DNA from: an uncultured Spartobacteria bacterium
GTDB taxonomy: Bacteria > Verrucomicrobiota > Verrucomicrobiia > Chthoniobacterales > UBA6821
Direction of reading: 5' to 3'
Length of the DNA stretch: 38,026 bases
NCBI GenBank assembly: GCA_903913785.1
Contig: CAIWMF010000021.1
Location: 1 to 38,026, forward strand
In this document: in pieces, positions 8,091-17,114 of the stretch
Numbering within the stretch: the first letter of the stretch is position 1
Layout of the letters: each line of letters starts with the position of its first letter
Made by a program: the position numbers and the translations under genes
Notes under the pieces: generated by a model
What the model was told of the DNA's origin: nothing
Database searches by the model: none
Seen by the model: the letters and a program-made list of their open reading frames with translations, nothing else

Positions 8091-9041
8091 TTATGGGGCT
8101 TTTTCGTTAGGTGTATTATAGGCCTGCGCTCTTTGCTCGATCAGCGCTGCTATTTCTTGATTGGTCGATAGGTTTGTAGCCTCAATTAAAGGGCTTTTAT
8201 CATCCGGTCTTGCCGCCTCTGCTTCACCTACCGCCTCTGCTTCAACAACGCTGAGGCCATGGGGATTTTTATCGGATTTTGCTTGTTGTGCACTGATCTT
8301 TGAATCAGCTGGAGTCCCATAGGCTACGGGAATTGCATGAGGTATCGCAATGGGACCTCTAGCATCAGGTGGGGGATGAATACCAGCTAAAGCGGCTTCT
8401 GCAGCAGAAACGGGATATGCTCCCTTAGGAGTTGCTAAGGACTGGAGGCGCTGGGCATCGCTAAAAGCACGAGAAGCAGTTGTGAGTGTATTATAGTCGT
8501 TGGAGGCTTGATGGAGTGCAGTTCCAAAATCATCCCATGTGTTGAAGCGGCTGTTCACGTCACTGTTTAAAATATTCCAGGCATGACTGAAGGATTGCAC
8601 CGCTTTGATGAAAGCTGTTTTGTATGGCTCATATTCTGGAAGTGTGCGATTGATATGAGGGCTATCAAGTGCACGTGCACTCTCCATGAGTGAGTTATTC
8701 AAGGTGGAGAGTGCATTACGTTGTTCTGCGAGATCATCGGGAAGTAATACCGAAGTGCTATGAATAGATGCACTGGAAAGAGATCCTATCGCTGCATCGA
8801 ATGTGCGCACCGGATTGGCTATTAATTCCATGAAGTAATCTAGGTTCGATGTCCTTTCCTGATGAGGAATAGGAGGGGGAAGATAACTAGCAAGAGATTC
8901 ATGGGGGCTAACAGGTTGAATGGGTACTCCTGCCAAGTTTCCTTGCACCGGTTCTTGCGTATTCGTCGGTTCACTCAGAGTAGGTGTTAGATCGAAGAAT
9001 ATTGGATGGCTATCTCTGAGAGAAAGAGTAGGTGTGGTCAT
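8091..9041 (-). CDS. Unrecognised 316-residue Pro/Ala-rich protein
   Basis: The product is not recognised. The first 70 residues are rich in Pro, Thr and Ser (DLTPTLSEPTNTQEPVQG), the middle is helical with many Ala and Ser, and the tail is acidic and Ala/Glu-rich (VVEAEAVGEAEAARPDD). It has no signal peptide, membrane span or catalytic motif. An ATG at 9071 is also in frame; I chose 9041 (MTTPTLSLRD) because it keeps the divergent palindrome at 9052-9072 outside the gene. In composition it resembles the 351-residue protein at 2892-3947. It is divergent from gpmA and co-directional with rpoA, 224 bp upstream of that start. Confidence 0.65.
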   Translation of the reverse strand: MTTPTLSLRDSHPIFFDLTPTLSEPTNTQEPVQGNLAGVPIQPVSPHESLASYLPPPIPHQERTSNLDYFMELIANPVRTFDAAIGSLSSASIHSTSVLLPDDLAEQRNALSTLNNSLMESARALDSPHINRTLPEYEPYKTAFIKAVQSFSHAWNILNSDVNSRFNTWDDFGTALHQASNDYNTLTTASRAFSDAQRLQSLATPKGAYPVSAAEAALAGIHPPPDARGPIAIPHAIPVAYGTPADSKISAQQAKSDKNPHGLSVVEAEAVGEAEAARPDDKSPLIEATNLSTNQEIAALIEQRAQAYNTPNEKAP

Positions 9042-9051
9042 GATTTTAAAA

Positions 9052-9072
9052 AATGATTTTCCGCAAATCATT
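9052..9072. promoter_or_regulatory. Perfect palindrome in the divergent region upstream of gpmA
   Basis: AATGATTT (9052-9059) and AAATCATT (9065-9072) form a perfect 8-bp inverted repeat around TCCGC, midway between the divergent genes starting at 9041 and 9110. It could be a protein-binding operator serving both promoters or an RNA hairpin. Its position is the only functional hint. Confidence 0.35.
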
Positions 9073-9109
9073 CATTGAATTTTTTAACAAGACAACTATT
9101 TCTTATGGA

Positions 9110-9856
9110 ATGCAAAAAATTGTTTTCATTCGTCACGGGGAGAGTCTTTGGAATGTGGAGAATCGTTTTACGGGTTGGACTGATGTCGATCTCTCGGAAA
9201 AAGGTGTTGCCGAGGCTAAGGCGGCAGGGGCGCTTCTACGCAGGGAAGGATTTACTTTTGATCTGGCTTTTGTTTCGGTGCTCAAACGAGCACTTAAGAC
9301 AACGTGGATGATTTTAGAGGAGCTTGATGAGCTCTGGATTCCCATTGAACGTTCTTGGAGATTAAATGAGCGTCATTATGGTGCTCTCCAAGGACTCAAT
9401 AAAGCTGAGACCGCCCAACAATACGGTGATGCGCAAGTGCTAATATGGCGTCGGAGTTACGATGTCGCTCCATTGCCACTAGAGGCAAGTGATCAGCGCT
9501 CCCCACTGGATGACCCTCGTTATGCGATGCTTTCCAAAAAAGAACTCCCTTTAACCGAGTCCTTAAAGGATACGGTCGATCGTGTTGTTCCTTATTGGGA
9601 AGAGGCGATTGTGCCCGCCTTGCGTGAGGGTAAAAAAATTATTGTGGTCGCTCATGGTAATACGATTCGTGCGTTGATCAAACATCTCGATCACCTCTCT
9701 GCCGAGGAAATCATCCCGATTAATATCCCAACGGCTGTCCCGCTTGTCTACGAGCTTGATTCTGCACTCCTCCCTCTGCGTCACTATTATTTAGGTGATC
9801 AAGAAAAAATCTCAGCAGCCATGGATGCTGTCGCTGCGCAAGGCTTGCAACGATAA
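9110..9856 (+). CDS. gpmA: 2,3-bisphosphoglycerate-dependent phosphoglycerate mutase
   Basis: GpmA interconverts 3- and 2-phosphoglycerate in glycolysis. The phosphohistidine motif is at the start ([19 protein letters not shown] near residue 8). [14 protein letters not shown] and the second catalytic histidine [19 protein letters not shown] near residue 180 are also present. The frame is open from 9053, but the family begins at [12 protein letters not shown], so ATG 9110 is chosen, giving 248 residues, which is normal. The gene is monocistronic as far as visible, convergent with the membrane-protein gene ending at 9921. The cofactor-dependent form is well supported by sequence. Confidence 0.95.
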   Translation: MQKIVFIRHGESLWNVENRFTGWTDVDLSEKGVAEAKAAGALLRREGFTFDLAFVSVLKRALKTTWMILEELDELWIPIERSWRLNERHYGALQGLNKAETAQQYGDAQVLIWRRSYDVAPLPLEASDQRSPLDDPRYAMLSKKELPLTESLKDTVDRVVPYWEEAIVPALREGKKIIVVAHGNTIRALIKHLDHLSAEEIIPINIPTAVPLVYELDSALLPLRHYYLGDQEKISAAMDAVAAQGLQR

Positions 9857-9877
9857 AGTGGCTGTTGGCGTGAAGAC

Positions 9878-9907
9878 AGAGCTTTTGCTCTCAAGGAGTT
9901 TTTTTCT
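9878..9907 (+). terminator. Possible terminator of gpmA
   Basis: AGAGC-TTTT-GCTCT (9878-9891) forms a 5-bp hairpin 22 bp after the gpmA stop, and a seven-T run begins at about 9899. The 7-nt gap between stem and T-run makes it a weak candidate. Confidence 0.3.
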
Positions 9908-9920
9908 TTCAAAAACTTAT

Positions 9921-10763
9921 TCATCCGAAAAAAGAGATAACTGCTCCTAAGACAAGCGCTCCGTCAGTTGCGAGAGAGGCGACTTCCTTGCCATAATATT
10001 TTGCGATTTCTGGCACAAGGGATAATCCCATCACGCTCCATAAAAAGGGATCAATAATGACATAATGGCCTAAAAATTTATTGAGCAAGAGAAGTGCGAG
10101 TCCGCTGGGCAATGTCCATAAGGCAGAGGGCATGAGCCCCATTAATAATGCTTTTCCTGCTACACCTCGCTCTAATCTAGCAATGAGGGTGGCATTAAGG
10201 AGGCAGAGTAGAAAAAAAAGCATCATAGACCAGAAAATAAGGAGATGATGATGACTCTCCTTGATCTGGCATAAGGGGACTAGGCCGCAGCCGATAGAAA
10301 AAATAAGGGAGATCACTATTTCTTTTCCGAAAGGCCAGATTGCATGTCTGAGGAAATAGGTGTTTAAAAAAAGATAGATGCCGGTCACAAGAGCAACCAA
10401 AAGACCTCCCATCAAAAGAGAGCGGCCAATATGTCTTGCGAGTGAAGTATCGATCATGATTGCAAGGAGACTTGCACTTAAAAAAAAGATGCTGTGTTTA
10501 CGAACAAAATCATGACGCGGCGCTTGCCCGGACATGTGATAAGACTTCTTGGATAACGCTACTTCTGCTGCAGATGTCTCTGGGGATCGATAGGCGACTC
10601 GTCCATCAAGCAAGTGATCGACACTGTAAATAATCCAAAGAGAAATGCCTAAAAGAGCACGTTCTTCTATGGTGAGCTTGATTCCTGGGACACGTGCTAA
10701 GACTTCTTGCCAGGTGAGTGCGACAAGAACGGCATCAAGTGAAAGGAGACTTAGCCATCGCAT
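9921..10763 (-). CDS. Polytopic membrane protein, possibly UbiA-like prenyltransferase relative
   Basis: The 280-residue product has seven or eight hydrophobic segments and almost no soluble domain. The segment ISLWIIYSVDHLLDGR (residues about 40-55) resembles the first Asp-containing motif of UbiA-type prenyltransferases, and RHDFVRKHSIFFL follows it. The second Asp-rich motif is not obvious, so this may be a non-catalytic or divergent relative. It starts 13 bp after fabD on the same strand, so the pair is probably co-transcribed. The substrate is unknown. Confidence 0.6.
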   Translation of the reverse strand: MRWLSLLSLDAVLVALTWQEVLARVPGIKLTIEERALLGISLWIIYSVDHLLDGRVAYRSPETSAAEVALSKKSYHMSGQAPRHDFVRKHSIFFLSASLLAIMIDTSLARHIGRSLLMGGLLVALVTGIYLFLNTYFLRHAIWPFGKEIVISLIFSIGCGLVPLCQIKESHHHLLIFWSMMLFFLLCLLNATLIARLERGVAGKALLMGLMPSALWTLPSGLALLLLNKFLGHYVIIDPFLWSVMGLSLVPEIAKYYGKEVASLATDGALVLGAVISFFG

Positions 10764-10776
10764 GAACGAGATGGCA

Positions 10777-11718
10777 TTAAGAGGCGCTCAGGCGTTCTAC
10801 GCCAGCTTGAAGAGATTCGAGATCACTAATGCTAATGACTTCAACGTCTTTACGAATACGATTGACGAGTCCAGCAATGACTTTTCCAGGTCCACATTCG
10901 ATAAAACGGGTGCAGTGACATTCATCAAGAAGGTATTCAATAGATTCTCTCCAACGCACCGATCCTGTGACCTGATCGGCGAGTGTTGTACGAATTAGAT
11001 CTGGTGAGATTGCAGGCTTGGCTTGAACATTTGAAATAACGGGAATGCGTGGTGTTGCTATCGCTGTTGTTGCTAAAACAATTTCTAATTTCTCGCGTGC
11101 AGGGTTCATGAGGCGTGAATGAAAAGCTCCTGAAACAGTCAGTTCAATGGCTTTGCGAATGCCATGTTCTTTGGCAAGTATGGTGGCATTAAGGATATTT
11201 TTCTTGGCACCAGAAATGACGATTTGACCAGGAGCATTCAAGTTTGCAACGTCGACATCGGCAACATGAGCCAGTCGACGCACGACTTCTTCTTCTGCAC
11301 CAATGATGGCAGCCATGCTTCCTTCTGTTTCTTCGCAGGCTTCTTGCATGAATTGAGCGCGCTGTTCGACGAGTTTTAAACCAGTTGCAAAATCAAATGT
11401 TCCTGCTGCTGTGTGAGCGGTGAATTCTCCAAGAGACAGGCCGGCAGCCGCATGAAATTCTAATTGCGGTAAGGCTTCCTGTAAGAGCGCCAAGGTAATG
11501 AGCCCATGTACGTAGAGGGCAGGTTGAGCGATAACGGTCTGGGTGAGTTGCTCAACAGGGCCTTCAAACATGATCTGTGAGAGGGAGGTTTGCAGGATGT
11601 GATCAGCTTGTTTAAAAAGAGCCGCGGCTCTTAGCGAGTGATGAGCAAAGTCCTGGCCCATGCCAACAACTTGTGATCCTTGACCTGAGAAGAGCAGTGC
11701 GGTGCGATGATGTGACAT
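10777..11718 (-). CDS. fabD: Malonyl-CoA:ACP transacylase
   Basis: FabD loads malonyl groups onto acyl carrier protein for fatty acid synthesis. The 313-residue protein opens ALLFSGQGSQVVGMGQD and has the nucleophile elbow AAGLSLGEFTAH (serine near residue 95), the GAFHSRLMNPA histidine motif near 200 and the FIECGPGKVIAGLVNRI glycine-rich end. The elbow reads GLSLGE instead of the common GHSLGE, a variant I know from other PVC bacteria. No other fab gene is in the window; the downstream partner is a membrane protein of unknown role. Confidence 0.95.
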   Translation of the reverse strand: MSHHRTALLFSGQGSQVVGMGQDFAHHSLRAAALFKQADHILQTSLSQIMFEGPVEQLTQTVIAQPALYVHGLITLALLQEALPQLEFHAAAGLSLGEFTAHTAAGTFDFATGLKLVEQRAQFMQEACEETEGSMAAIIGAEEEVVRRLAHVADVDVANLNAPGQIVISGAKKNILNATILAKEHGIRKAIELTVSGAFHSRLMNPAREKLEIVLATTAIATPRIPVISNVQAKPAISPDLIRTTLADQVTGSVRWRESIEYLLDECHCTRFIECGPGKVIAGLVNRIRKDVEVISISDLESLQAGVERLSAS

Positions 11719-11862
11719 GAGCTAAAAAATGGAAGGTGAATGTGAAAGGAATTTGATATGCAAAAAAGTAGTCACAACACAAGGAGCAGGCAAGCAAGGA
11801 GAAAAGAAAAAACTGAGTCTATTGTGTCGCTTGTTCTCACTTCCACGTAGACTGATTTTCCT

Positions 11863-11930
11863 TGAGCCCGGATATTTCATACTGGTGCGTCGTGAGGCGC
11901 AGCAGATTCAGTATGAAATATGCGGGTTAA
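11863..11930 (-). repeat. Short (about 66 bp) palindromic element overlapping midA 3' end
   Basis: Both termini of the element family are present, GCCCGGATATTTCATACTG at 11866-11884 and CAGTATGAAATATGCGGGTT at 11909-11928. Only about 24 bp lies between them, so the middle is deleted. The midA reading frame enters it and stops after 22 bp at the TGA inside the terminus, adding the tail LNPHISY. Confidence 0.85.
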
Positions 11931-13026
11931 GTTGCCTAATGCCTGGGCGCTCATAGCGAAAGCAACCGAGTGGAGGTCTGTTCTCAATGGCTTTTCCTAG
12001 TCCTAGAAAATGGAATTGCCGTCCCATGGTTTCTGGATGAAGAAGGGTTTTTAACTGGCGCAAATAAGCTTGTGTAGAGGCATTCTGAAGATGGCCATCG
12101 AGTCTGTGCAGCCATTGTTCTAGGGCGCCTATCATAAAATGATGTTGGTCACTAAAGCCAAGGAGCTCGAAGTCTTGCTCGCGTGCGGTGTTGGCTAGTG
12201 CGGTAAAATCGACATGAGCCGAGATGTCACGGCTGCCTGGTTTTTCTAGAGGGTCGTTGTAGCGTCGATGATTGTGGTAGCAGGCAATACTTCCCTCAGC
12301 TCGGTAGGGAGCAAAACGATGCTCGCCAAAGTAACCATAATCCGCAATAAGGATCATCCCGCGTTCCATACGCTGGGCAATTGCATCGAGCCAGGGAGCA
12401 ATGTTGAGGCGTGCTTCCCATAGAAATCCTGGACTCAGATCGGTGGGCAAGGTGGCTGCTACTGCGTGAAGTTTTTTTTTCTTGATAGGGGTGTTAACCC
12501 AGGAAAAGCATTGCTTCTCTTGCCTTACGCGTTTTTCTAGCCACTCTTTTCCGCTCCAGGTGAGGATATGTACGGGAAAGGCATCAAGCAGTTCATTGGA
12601 AAAATGGACGCCAATGAAGCGAGGGAGTTGCGCAAGTTCTCGTGCCCAGGAAATATTCTTAAATGCTTTGAGTCGCTCTTTTTGGCGCTGCTCATGGAAT
12701 AAAAAAGGTTCTACAATCACGTATTGTGTGCAGGCAAAGAGTTCTTCGTATTCTTCTGCTTGTAAGGCTTCTAAAATATCGAGCGCAAGTCTTCCATCGT
12801 GTGCTCCTTGCTCAATGATGGAAAAGGGTTTGGGCTTGCCGAGCTTTTCCCAAAGGTCTTGGAAGAGAAGTGCTAGGGTTTTTCCATAAATAGGACCAAC
12901 ACTCACATTGGTATAAAAATCACCTTCTTTGCCAATGCGAACACGACCCGACGCGTAGTAGCCATGCTTGGGATCGTAGAGAGCCCGCTGCATGAAGGTT
13001 GCAAAGCAGAGAGAGGGATCAGGCAT
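11908..13026 (-). CDS. SAM-dependent methyltransferase, MidA/NDUFAF7 family
   Basis: The 372-residue protein belongs to the class I SAM methyltransferase family related to mitochondrial MidA/NDUFAF7, which methylates a respiratory complex I subunit. The opening FMQRALYDPKHGYYASGRVR and GDFYTNVSVGPIYGK are family hallmarks. The SAM-binding strand is FSIIEQGAHDGRLALDIL, with Gln where many members have Glu-Xaa-Gly. LIADYGYFGEH near residue 223 matches the later conserved motif. Start ATG 13026 overlaps the end of resB by 8 bp, so the genes are translationally coupled. The last seven residues and the stop codon come from an inserted palindromic element. The bacterial substrate is not known. Confidence 0.85.
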   Translation of the reverse strand: MPDPSLCFATFMQRALYDPKHGYYASGRVRIGKEGDFYTNVSVGPIYGKTLALLFQDLWEKLGKPKPFSIIEQGAHDGRLALDILEALQAEEYEELFACTQYVIVEPFLFHEQRQKERLKAFKNISWARELAQLPRFIGVHFSNELLDAFPVHILTWSGKEWLEKRVRQEKQCFSWVNTPIKKKKLHAVAATLPTDLSPGFLWEARLNIAPWLDAIAQRMERGMILIADYGYFGEHRFAPYRAEGSIACYHNHRRYNDPLEKPGSRDISAHVDFTALANTAREQDFELLGFSDQHHFMIGALEQWLHRLDGHLQNASTQAYLRQLKTLLHPETMGRQFHFLGLGKAIENRPPLGCFRYERPGIRQLNPHISY

Positions 13027-14863
13027 TAAGATGACTCCCTTTTTTTTCTTTCCAATAAAACATCATCGCAATGCCAATACAGATTGCTAGTGATCCGATC
13101 CATTTGAGTAACCATCCTGGATCATAGAGGACCTGGAGGGTTGTTTCCTCAAGGTTCTGTGGGTTCCACTCTGCTTGTGAAAATTTATAATTGATCCCTG
13201 TTACGTTCGCTATGAATCCTCCAGGAAAACTTGCTGGATGATTCATTCTAATAGCGTCATGACGTGTTGTGTCAGTTTTGCCGCGTGTGCGATCATGAAA
13301 ACATACGGTTGCTCGAAAATCTCCTGGAGTCTCGGTTCCTTCGTCACGAGGAATTTGAAAATCAACGAGCTCTATGGAAAAGGGAATGGGACGTAGTTCT
13401 AATCCATAACCGATGCGAATAGGAATGTCCTTTAGGATAAGCGGGGTGATTTGTCCTGAGGAGACCCATGTTGCCTCACTCTTGAGGCCATCAGGATCTT
13501 CAAGAAAAGCATGAAAGCCAGGAGTGCCGGTGAGGTTGTTTTTTTTGGAAGAAGGTGGTGTTGGTCGGGTGCGCGAAACGATATGTTCATGATGACCGCT
13601 TTGTAGAAGTTCCATTTGCCAGTCTGCCCAGCCAAGGGGCACGACTTCGCCTATTAGTAAGGATCCACTTTGTTTCGTCTTATTGTGACGACCTAATAAA
13701 AACTCAACACGATCGCTGTTCGGTTCGAGAGCCAGTGCTAACCATGGTTTGTGGGTGGCGTAGGGAATTAACCCGGATATTTCACGCCGATCACCTGCGG
13801 AGACCGGGAAGCCTGATGGATCTTGCGTTAGACTCACATTGTGACTTGGGCGGTATGTACTCATACAGCCCGGCGTCAACATGCTCGTCTGCCTGCCCCC
13901 ATCCGCCTTCGCGGCCTCCTCGTCACGATCGGTATGAAATATGCGGGTTAAAGGAATCTTTTTGGTGCCTGTAGGAGACAATGCTGATAGCTTGGATTCT
14001 TCTTCAGGAGCGGTAGGAGGAGGAGTGAGCGGAGCGGGAGAAGTCGCTTCCTTGGCTGGAGGTTGGAGTGGTTTGTCTGAACGCATCAAGGTGATTGTTG
14101 CAAGACCAAAAAAATCAAAAACGTCTTCGTTTTTCTCCTCTAAGCTCAAAGCTACCAGATGCTCTTGATGGAGTGCTTGACTGCTTAAGCGTAGGAGCAC
14201 TGCCTCACTCTCATCCTTATTTGCTTGTCTCACCAGTGTAGGCACGTCCTCGAGGAATTCGCTCCAATCATCAATGACGAGATGGAGTTTTGTTTCTGGA
14301 ATCCTAAGGCGTGTGGGATGGTTTTTCGAAGGCCGAGCAAGCGTTGCATCAAAGGGAAGGAGATAGAGATGGTAATTAAGCGGGGTTTCCATTTCTAAAA
14401 CACTCTGATTGGTGGTGATGTTTTTCACTGCTGCTCCATGGACTTGTAGCGTCACATTTCCCTCAAATCCTAGCTTGGATCCAATGGCTGCGCCCATGAG
14501 TAAGGTGATAATTCCATAATGAGTGATGACAAAACCAAGATGCTTTCTTTCCCAGGGCCACCTGGTCAAGGTTACCGCAAAGAGATTGAGGCAAAGAAGT
14601 CCCAACCATGCTAGGAACCATGGTGCTTTGTAGATCATGGCATGCGCTACTTTGGTATCAAAATGTGATTCAGTAAACGTCGCCACGCCACAAGCAATGG
14701 CAATAGTGGCAAGGAGGATGAGCGCAAGTTGTAATGAGCCTAGCAGGTGAATGAGCTGCCAGAGGGTCGAATTTTTCTGACGCTCTTTGATCATCATGCG
14801 TCGGGCTTGGGCCTTGTTTTTTAGGGGGTAGATGTTTTCCTGTTGCGGGCTCTCTAGATGCAT
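13019..14863 (-). CDS. resB: ResB-like cytochrome c biogenesis protein with in-frame palindromic insert
   Basis: ResB (Ccs1) works with a CcsA-type protein to move heme across the membrane and attach it to apocytochrome c. Three membrane spans lie in the first 130 residues (LALILLATIAIACGVATF; FLAWLGLLCLNLFAVTL; HYGIITLLMGAAIGSKLGF). A large periplasmic domain follows, then a final span near the end (WIGSLAICIGIAMMFYW). The start at 14863 (MHLESPQQEN) is my choice; the frame continues to 14914, and MIKERQ at 14794 is also possible. Residues about 305-365 are a 61-residue insertion, LTRIFHTD...REISGL, encoded by a palindromic element in the periplasmic domain. Removing it leaves about 553 residues. 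A CcsA-like partner may be the gene at 32079. Confidence 0.85.
   Translation of the reverse strand: MHLESPQQENIYPLKNKAQARRMMIKERQKNSTLWQLIHLLGSLQLALILLATIAIACGVATFTESHFDTKVAHAMIYKAPWFLAWLGLLCLNLFAVTLTRWPWERKHLGFVITHYGIITLLMGAAIGSKLGFEGNVTLQVHGAAVKNITTNQSVLEMETPLNYHLYLLPFDATLARPSKNHPTRLRIPETKLHLVIDDWSEFLEDVPTLVRQANKDESEAVLLRLSSQALHQEHLVALSLEEKNEDVFDFFGLATITLMRSDKPLQPPAKEATSPAPLTPPPTAPEEESKLSALSPTGTKKIPLTRIFHTDRDEEAAKADGGRQTSMLTPGCMSTYRPSHNVSLTQDPSGFPVSAGDRREISGLIPYATHKPWLALALEPNSDRVEFLLGRHNKTKQSGSLLIGEVVPLGWADWQMELLQSGHHEHIVSRTRPTPPSSKKNNLTGTPGFHAFLEDPDGLKSEATWVSSGQITPLILKDIPIRIGYGLELRPIPFSIELVDFQIPRDEGTETPGDFRATVCFHDRTRGKTDTTRHDAIRMNHPASFPGGFIANVTGINYKFSQAEWNPQNLEETTLQVLYDPGWLLKWIGSLAICIGIAMMFYWKEKKGSHLNA
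13768..13951 (-). repeat. Palindromic element in frame inside resB
   Basis: This 184-bp unit, counting a TTAA at each end, has both termini intact. In the direction of resB it encodes 61 residues without a stop. The peptide is 53 of 61 identical to the insert of the 1704-residue protein. The left arm (plus-strand view) is of the type carrying CACCTGCGGAGACCGGGAAG; the right arm is the type carrying CCTTCGCGGCCTCCTCGT. Confidence 0.95.
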
Positions 14864-14888
14864 GGGATAGAGAATATAGCCTGTAGAA

Positions 14889-16502
14889 ATGAAAATCGCT
14901 ATTCTCAACTGCAAAATTTATACTCGTTCATTTTTAACAAGCATGCAATCATCGCGCACCATGGTCACCCCTTCGTTCCTCGTTCTACGAGTTCTTGTGG
15001 TTCTTTTTTTTATCATCTTCTCTCCTGCTTCTGGCGTTGAGGTTGTTGATGCGACTGGCAAAAATCTCTTTTCACCCACTTCGACAAAAGATCAGAATCA
15101 TGCCTCGAGTGTGGGAACGTTAAATTGCTCATTTCTCCCCAATAAAAAGTACCATCTAGGCAGTCTCATTGACTTAGCGCTCAATAATAATCCGATGACC
15201 CGTGGGGCATGGAGTGCGGCCAAGGCGGCATCTGCATCGGTTGGAGAGGCGCGTTCACTTTATTATCCATGGGTTAGTTCTGATTTTAGAGGGGGGTATG
15301 ATAAAACATTTACCCCTATTGCCTCGGGTCCGAATGCTGCGAGTCGTAATCAAGCGACCGTTTTTTTAAGTCTCGAATATATTCTCTTGGATTTTGGGAG
15401 GAGGGATGCTGATGTCCAGCGTACTATTGCCACCTTTCATGGGCTGGGACTCACCTATCAACGCAAATTACAAGAAGTTATTTTTACCGTCGAGAAAACC
15501 TACTTTGCCTATGAGGCAGCACTCTGGAAGCAAAAGGCCGCTGAGGCTAATCTCCTTTTTACCCAAACACTCAATGACATGGTTGTTCGTGAGCGTGTGA
15601 CTGGTCTTGCCGCAGACCCCGATGAATTAATAACCCGCAAACGCGTTCTTGAAGCCCAGTACGAGGTTGAAGCTGCCGTTGCTGTTGTGCGTAATACCTT
15701 GGGAGAAATCTGTATTGCTGTTGGGATTCCTGCTAATAGTCCACTGCAGTTTGTCGAAACACAAAAACCTCCCTCCACCAAAAAGCTCCTAGGTGATGTC
15801 ACTCTTCTCATTGAAAAAGCAATTGCCTTACGTCCTGATCTTGCAGCACGTGTTGCCGAGCTGCAGGCTAGCAAAGAGGCTACAAAAAGAGCGATGTCTG
15901 ATTTTTTCCCCACCATCAAGTTGGAAGGGCAATATGCAAATACCACCTTTGGATATCAGGGAAATCAGCGAAATCCTAGTGTGAGCGGTTATTATAATGG
16001 TTTTGGTGCCCCTTATGGGAGTGCATTTGTGACCGCGCACTGGGATCTCTTTGATGGATTTGATCGGGTCTTTCGTCTCAAGCGTCGTCAAGAAGAAGAT
16101 AAAGTCGCAGAAGAAAATGTAAGACAAACTCAACTCAACACCACACGTGATGTCTGGACCGCCTACAACAACATCCTGGCTGCTGCAAACCGGGTCGAGT
16201 ACGCAGAAGGGTTTGTTGCCTCCTCGAGAGAATATTTTAGCTCCATTAGTGCTGCTCAAGAAAGCGGACTGGCCAATGTGACCGATTACTCGCAAGCGGG
16301 AAGTAATTTGAGTTTAGCTCAGTTTGAACTTGCAAGCGCTGTTTCGGATTACTCAATAGCTTTAGCAGCTCTTGCCCTCGCTGTAGGATCGACCACTCCT
16401 TCCTCTCGCGTCGTGCATGAGGATTTAGGAGCTCCCGGAAAAATATCTAGTCACTTGCTTTCCAAAGAGGCAGCAGGCTTTCAGCCAGATATTTCTTACT
16501 AG
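14889..16502 (+). CDS. TolC-like outer membrane efflux protein
   Basis: This protein belongs to the outer membrane efflux (OEP) family, which forms trimeric channel-tunnels for efflux pumps or type I secretion. A hydrophobic signal sequence (FLVLRVLVVLFFIIFSPASG) precedes the mature protein. Two OEP repeats follow, the first beginning SLIDLALNNNPMTRGAWSAA and the second KAIALRPDLAARVAELQASK near residue 315. Starts at 14889, 14943 and 14961 are all in frame; the last two give more usual signal-peptide lengths. No adaptor or pump gene is adjacent. The tail reads PDISY and stops at TAG within a degenerate palindromic-element terminus, so the C-terminus has been altered. The gene is divergent from resB with very little room for promoters. 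Confidence 0.88.
   Translation: MKIAILNCKIYTRSFLTSMQSSRTMVTPSFLVLRVLVVLFFIIFSPASGVEVVDATGKNLFSPTSTKDQNHASSVGTLNCSFLPNKKYHLGSLIDLALNNNPMTRGAWSAAKAASASVGEARSLYYPWVSSDFRGGYDKTFTPIASGPNAASRNQATVFLSLEYILLDFGRRDADVQRTIATFHGLGLTYQRKLQEVIFTVEKTYFAYEAALWKQKAAEANLLFTQTLNDMVVRERVTGLAADPDELITRKRVLEAQYEVEAAVAVVRNTLGEICIAVGIPANSPLQFVETQKPPSTKKLLGDVTLLIEKAIALRPDLAARVAELQASKEATKRAMSDFFPTIKLEGQYANTTFGYQGNQRNPSVSGYYNGFGAPYGSAFVTAHWDLFDGFDRVFRLKRRQEEDKVAEENVRQTQLNTTRDVWTAYNNILAAANRVEYAEGFVASSREYFSSISAAQESGLANVTDYSQAGSNLSLAQFELASAVSDYSIALAALALAVGSTTPSSRVVHEDLGAPGKISSHLLSKEAAGFQPDISY
16482..16502 (+). repeat. Degenerate solo element end at the tolC-like stop
   Basis: CAGCCAGATATTTCTTACTA matches the CTAGCCCGGATATTTCATACTG-type terminus with one deleted base and two or three substitutions, and it supplies the last residues PDISY and the stop codon. 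The match is short, so chance similarity cannot be excluded. The same PDISY/PHISY ending occurs at midA. Confidence 0.45.
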
Positions 16503-16606
16503 CGGGAAGATTCTATACTCAAGGATCATGAGGCGTATATGTAAGGCTAAATTTTTTTATTTTATCCCTTGCCTTTATCGCATCTCTTTGATACTTTCCT
16601 GAACCC

Positions 16607-16816
16607 ATGCCTAAACCCATTGCACGAAGTAAAACTAAAAAGTCTGTTGCTAAGCGATTTAAAATCACGGCAACTGGCAAAGTCAAACGCTCTAAAGCTG
16701 GCCGTCGTCATTTATTGGAGTGTAAGAGTTCTAAGTTGAAACGTAATATGGGCAAGTCTGCAATTGTCGAGGACTGTGATGTGAGTCGTATTAAGCTGAA
16801 TCTCCCATGGGGATAG
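16607..16816 (+). CDS. rpmI: 50S ribosomal protein L35
   Basis: This is a 69-residue, strongly basic protein opening MPKPIARSKTKKSVAKRFKI, with GKVKRSKAGRRHLLECKSSK in the middle, the signature of L35. It is a late-assembling large-subunit protein. It lies upstream of rplT as usual, but separated by 330 bp of non-coding sequence instead of the few dozen bases common elsewhere. infC, the frequent upstream partner, is not present; a TolC-like gene precedes it. Confidence 0.95.
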   Translation: MPKPIARSKTKKSVAKRFKITATGKVKRSKAGRRHLLECKSSKLKRNMGKSAIVEDCDVSRIKLNLPWG

Positions 16817-16911
16817 CTCCCGTCTCCCCTCCGGTCCTTCTGGATATCAAGACTTATTGCTGAGAGTTGCAGGGCATCATTGTTGTTAGCTTTCACATTT
16901 CTCAAAAGAAA

Positions 16912-16968
16912 AACATCCGAATATTTTTCACTGTTTCAACAAAGAAACTATGAAATTTATTCCTAGGA
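16912..16968. repeat. Probable decayed short palindromic element
   Basis: The left part ATCCGAATATTTTTCACTG (16915-16933) and right part ACTATGAAATTTATTCCTAG (16948-16967) resemble the two element termini at reduced identity and correct relative orientation. About 15 bp lies between them, which also folds as GTTTC-aacaaa-GAAAC. It looks like an old version of the short copy at 11863. Confidence 0.4.
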
Positions 16969-17037
16969 CTACGCATCCATGAGATAGCAGTTTGCTAGGA
17001 ACAAAATAATAAAAAGTAGAGAATGATTCATGGATCT

Positions 17038-17058
17038 GGATATTTATTGTGAATATCC
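17038..17058 (+). promoter_or_regulatory. Hairpin in the rplT leader
   Basis: GGATATT (17038-17044) and AATATCC (17052-17058) form a perfect 7-bp stem with a 7-nt loop, about 90 bp before the rplT start. No T-run follows, so it is more likely part of a leader fold or repeat debris than a terminator. Confidence 0.3.
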
Positions 17059-17114
17059 TAACCGGGCAGGTGAGTTCCATGAAGCAATATTAACAAACAG
17101 CCAGCCCGACGAGG

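Noticed and set aside
10645-10998. 117-residue plus-strand ORF across the fabD start-to-end boundary region
   Set aside because: It is antisense to fabD and the membrane protein gene, which both have clear family motifs or topology.
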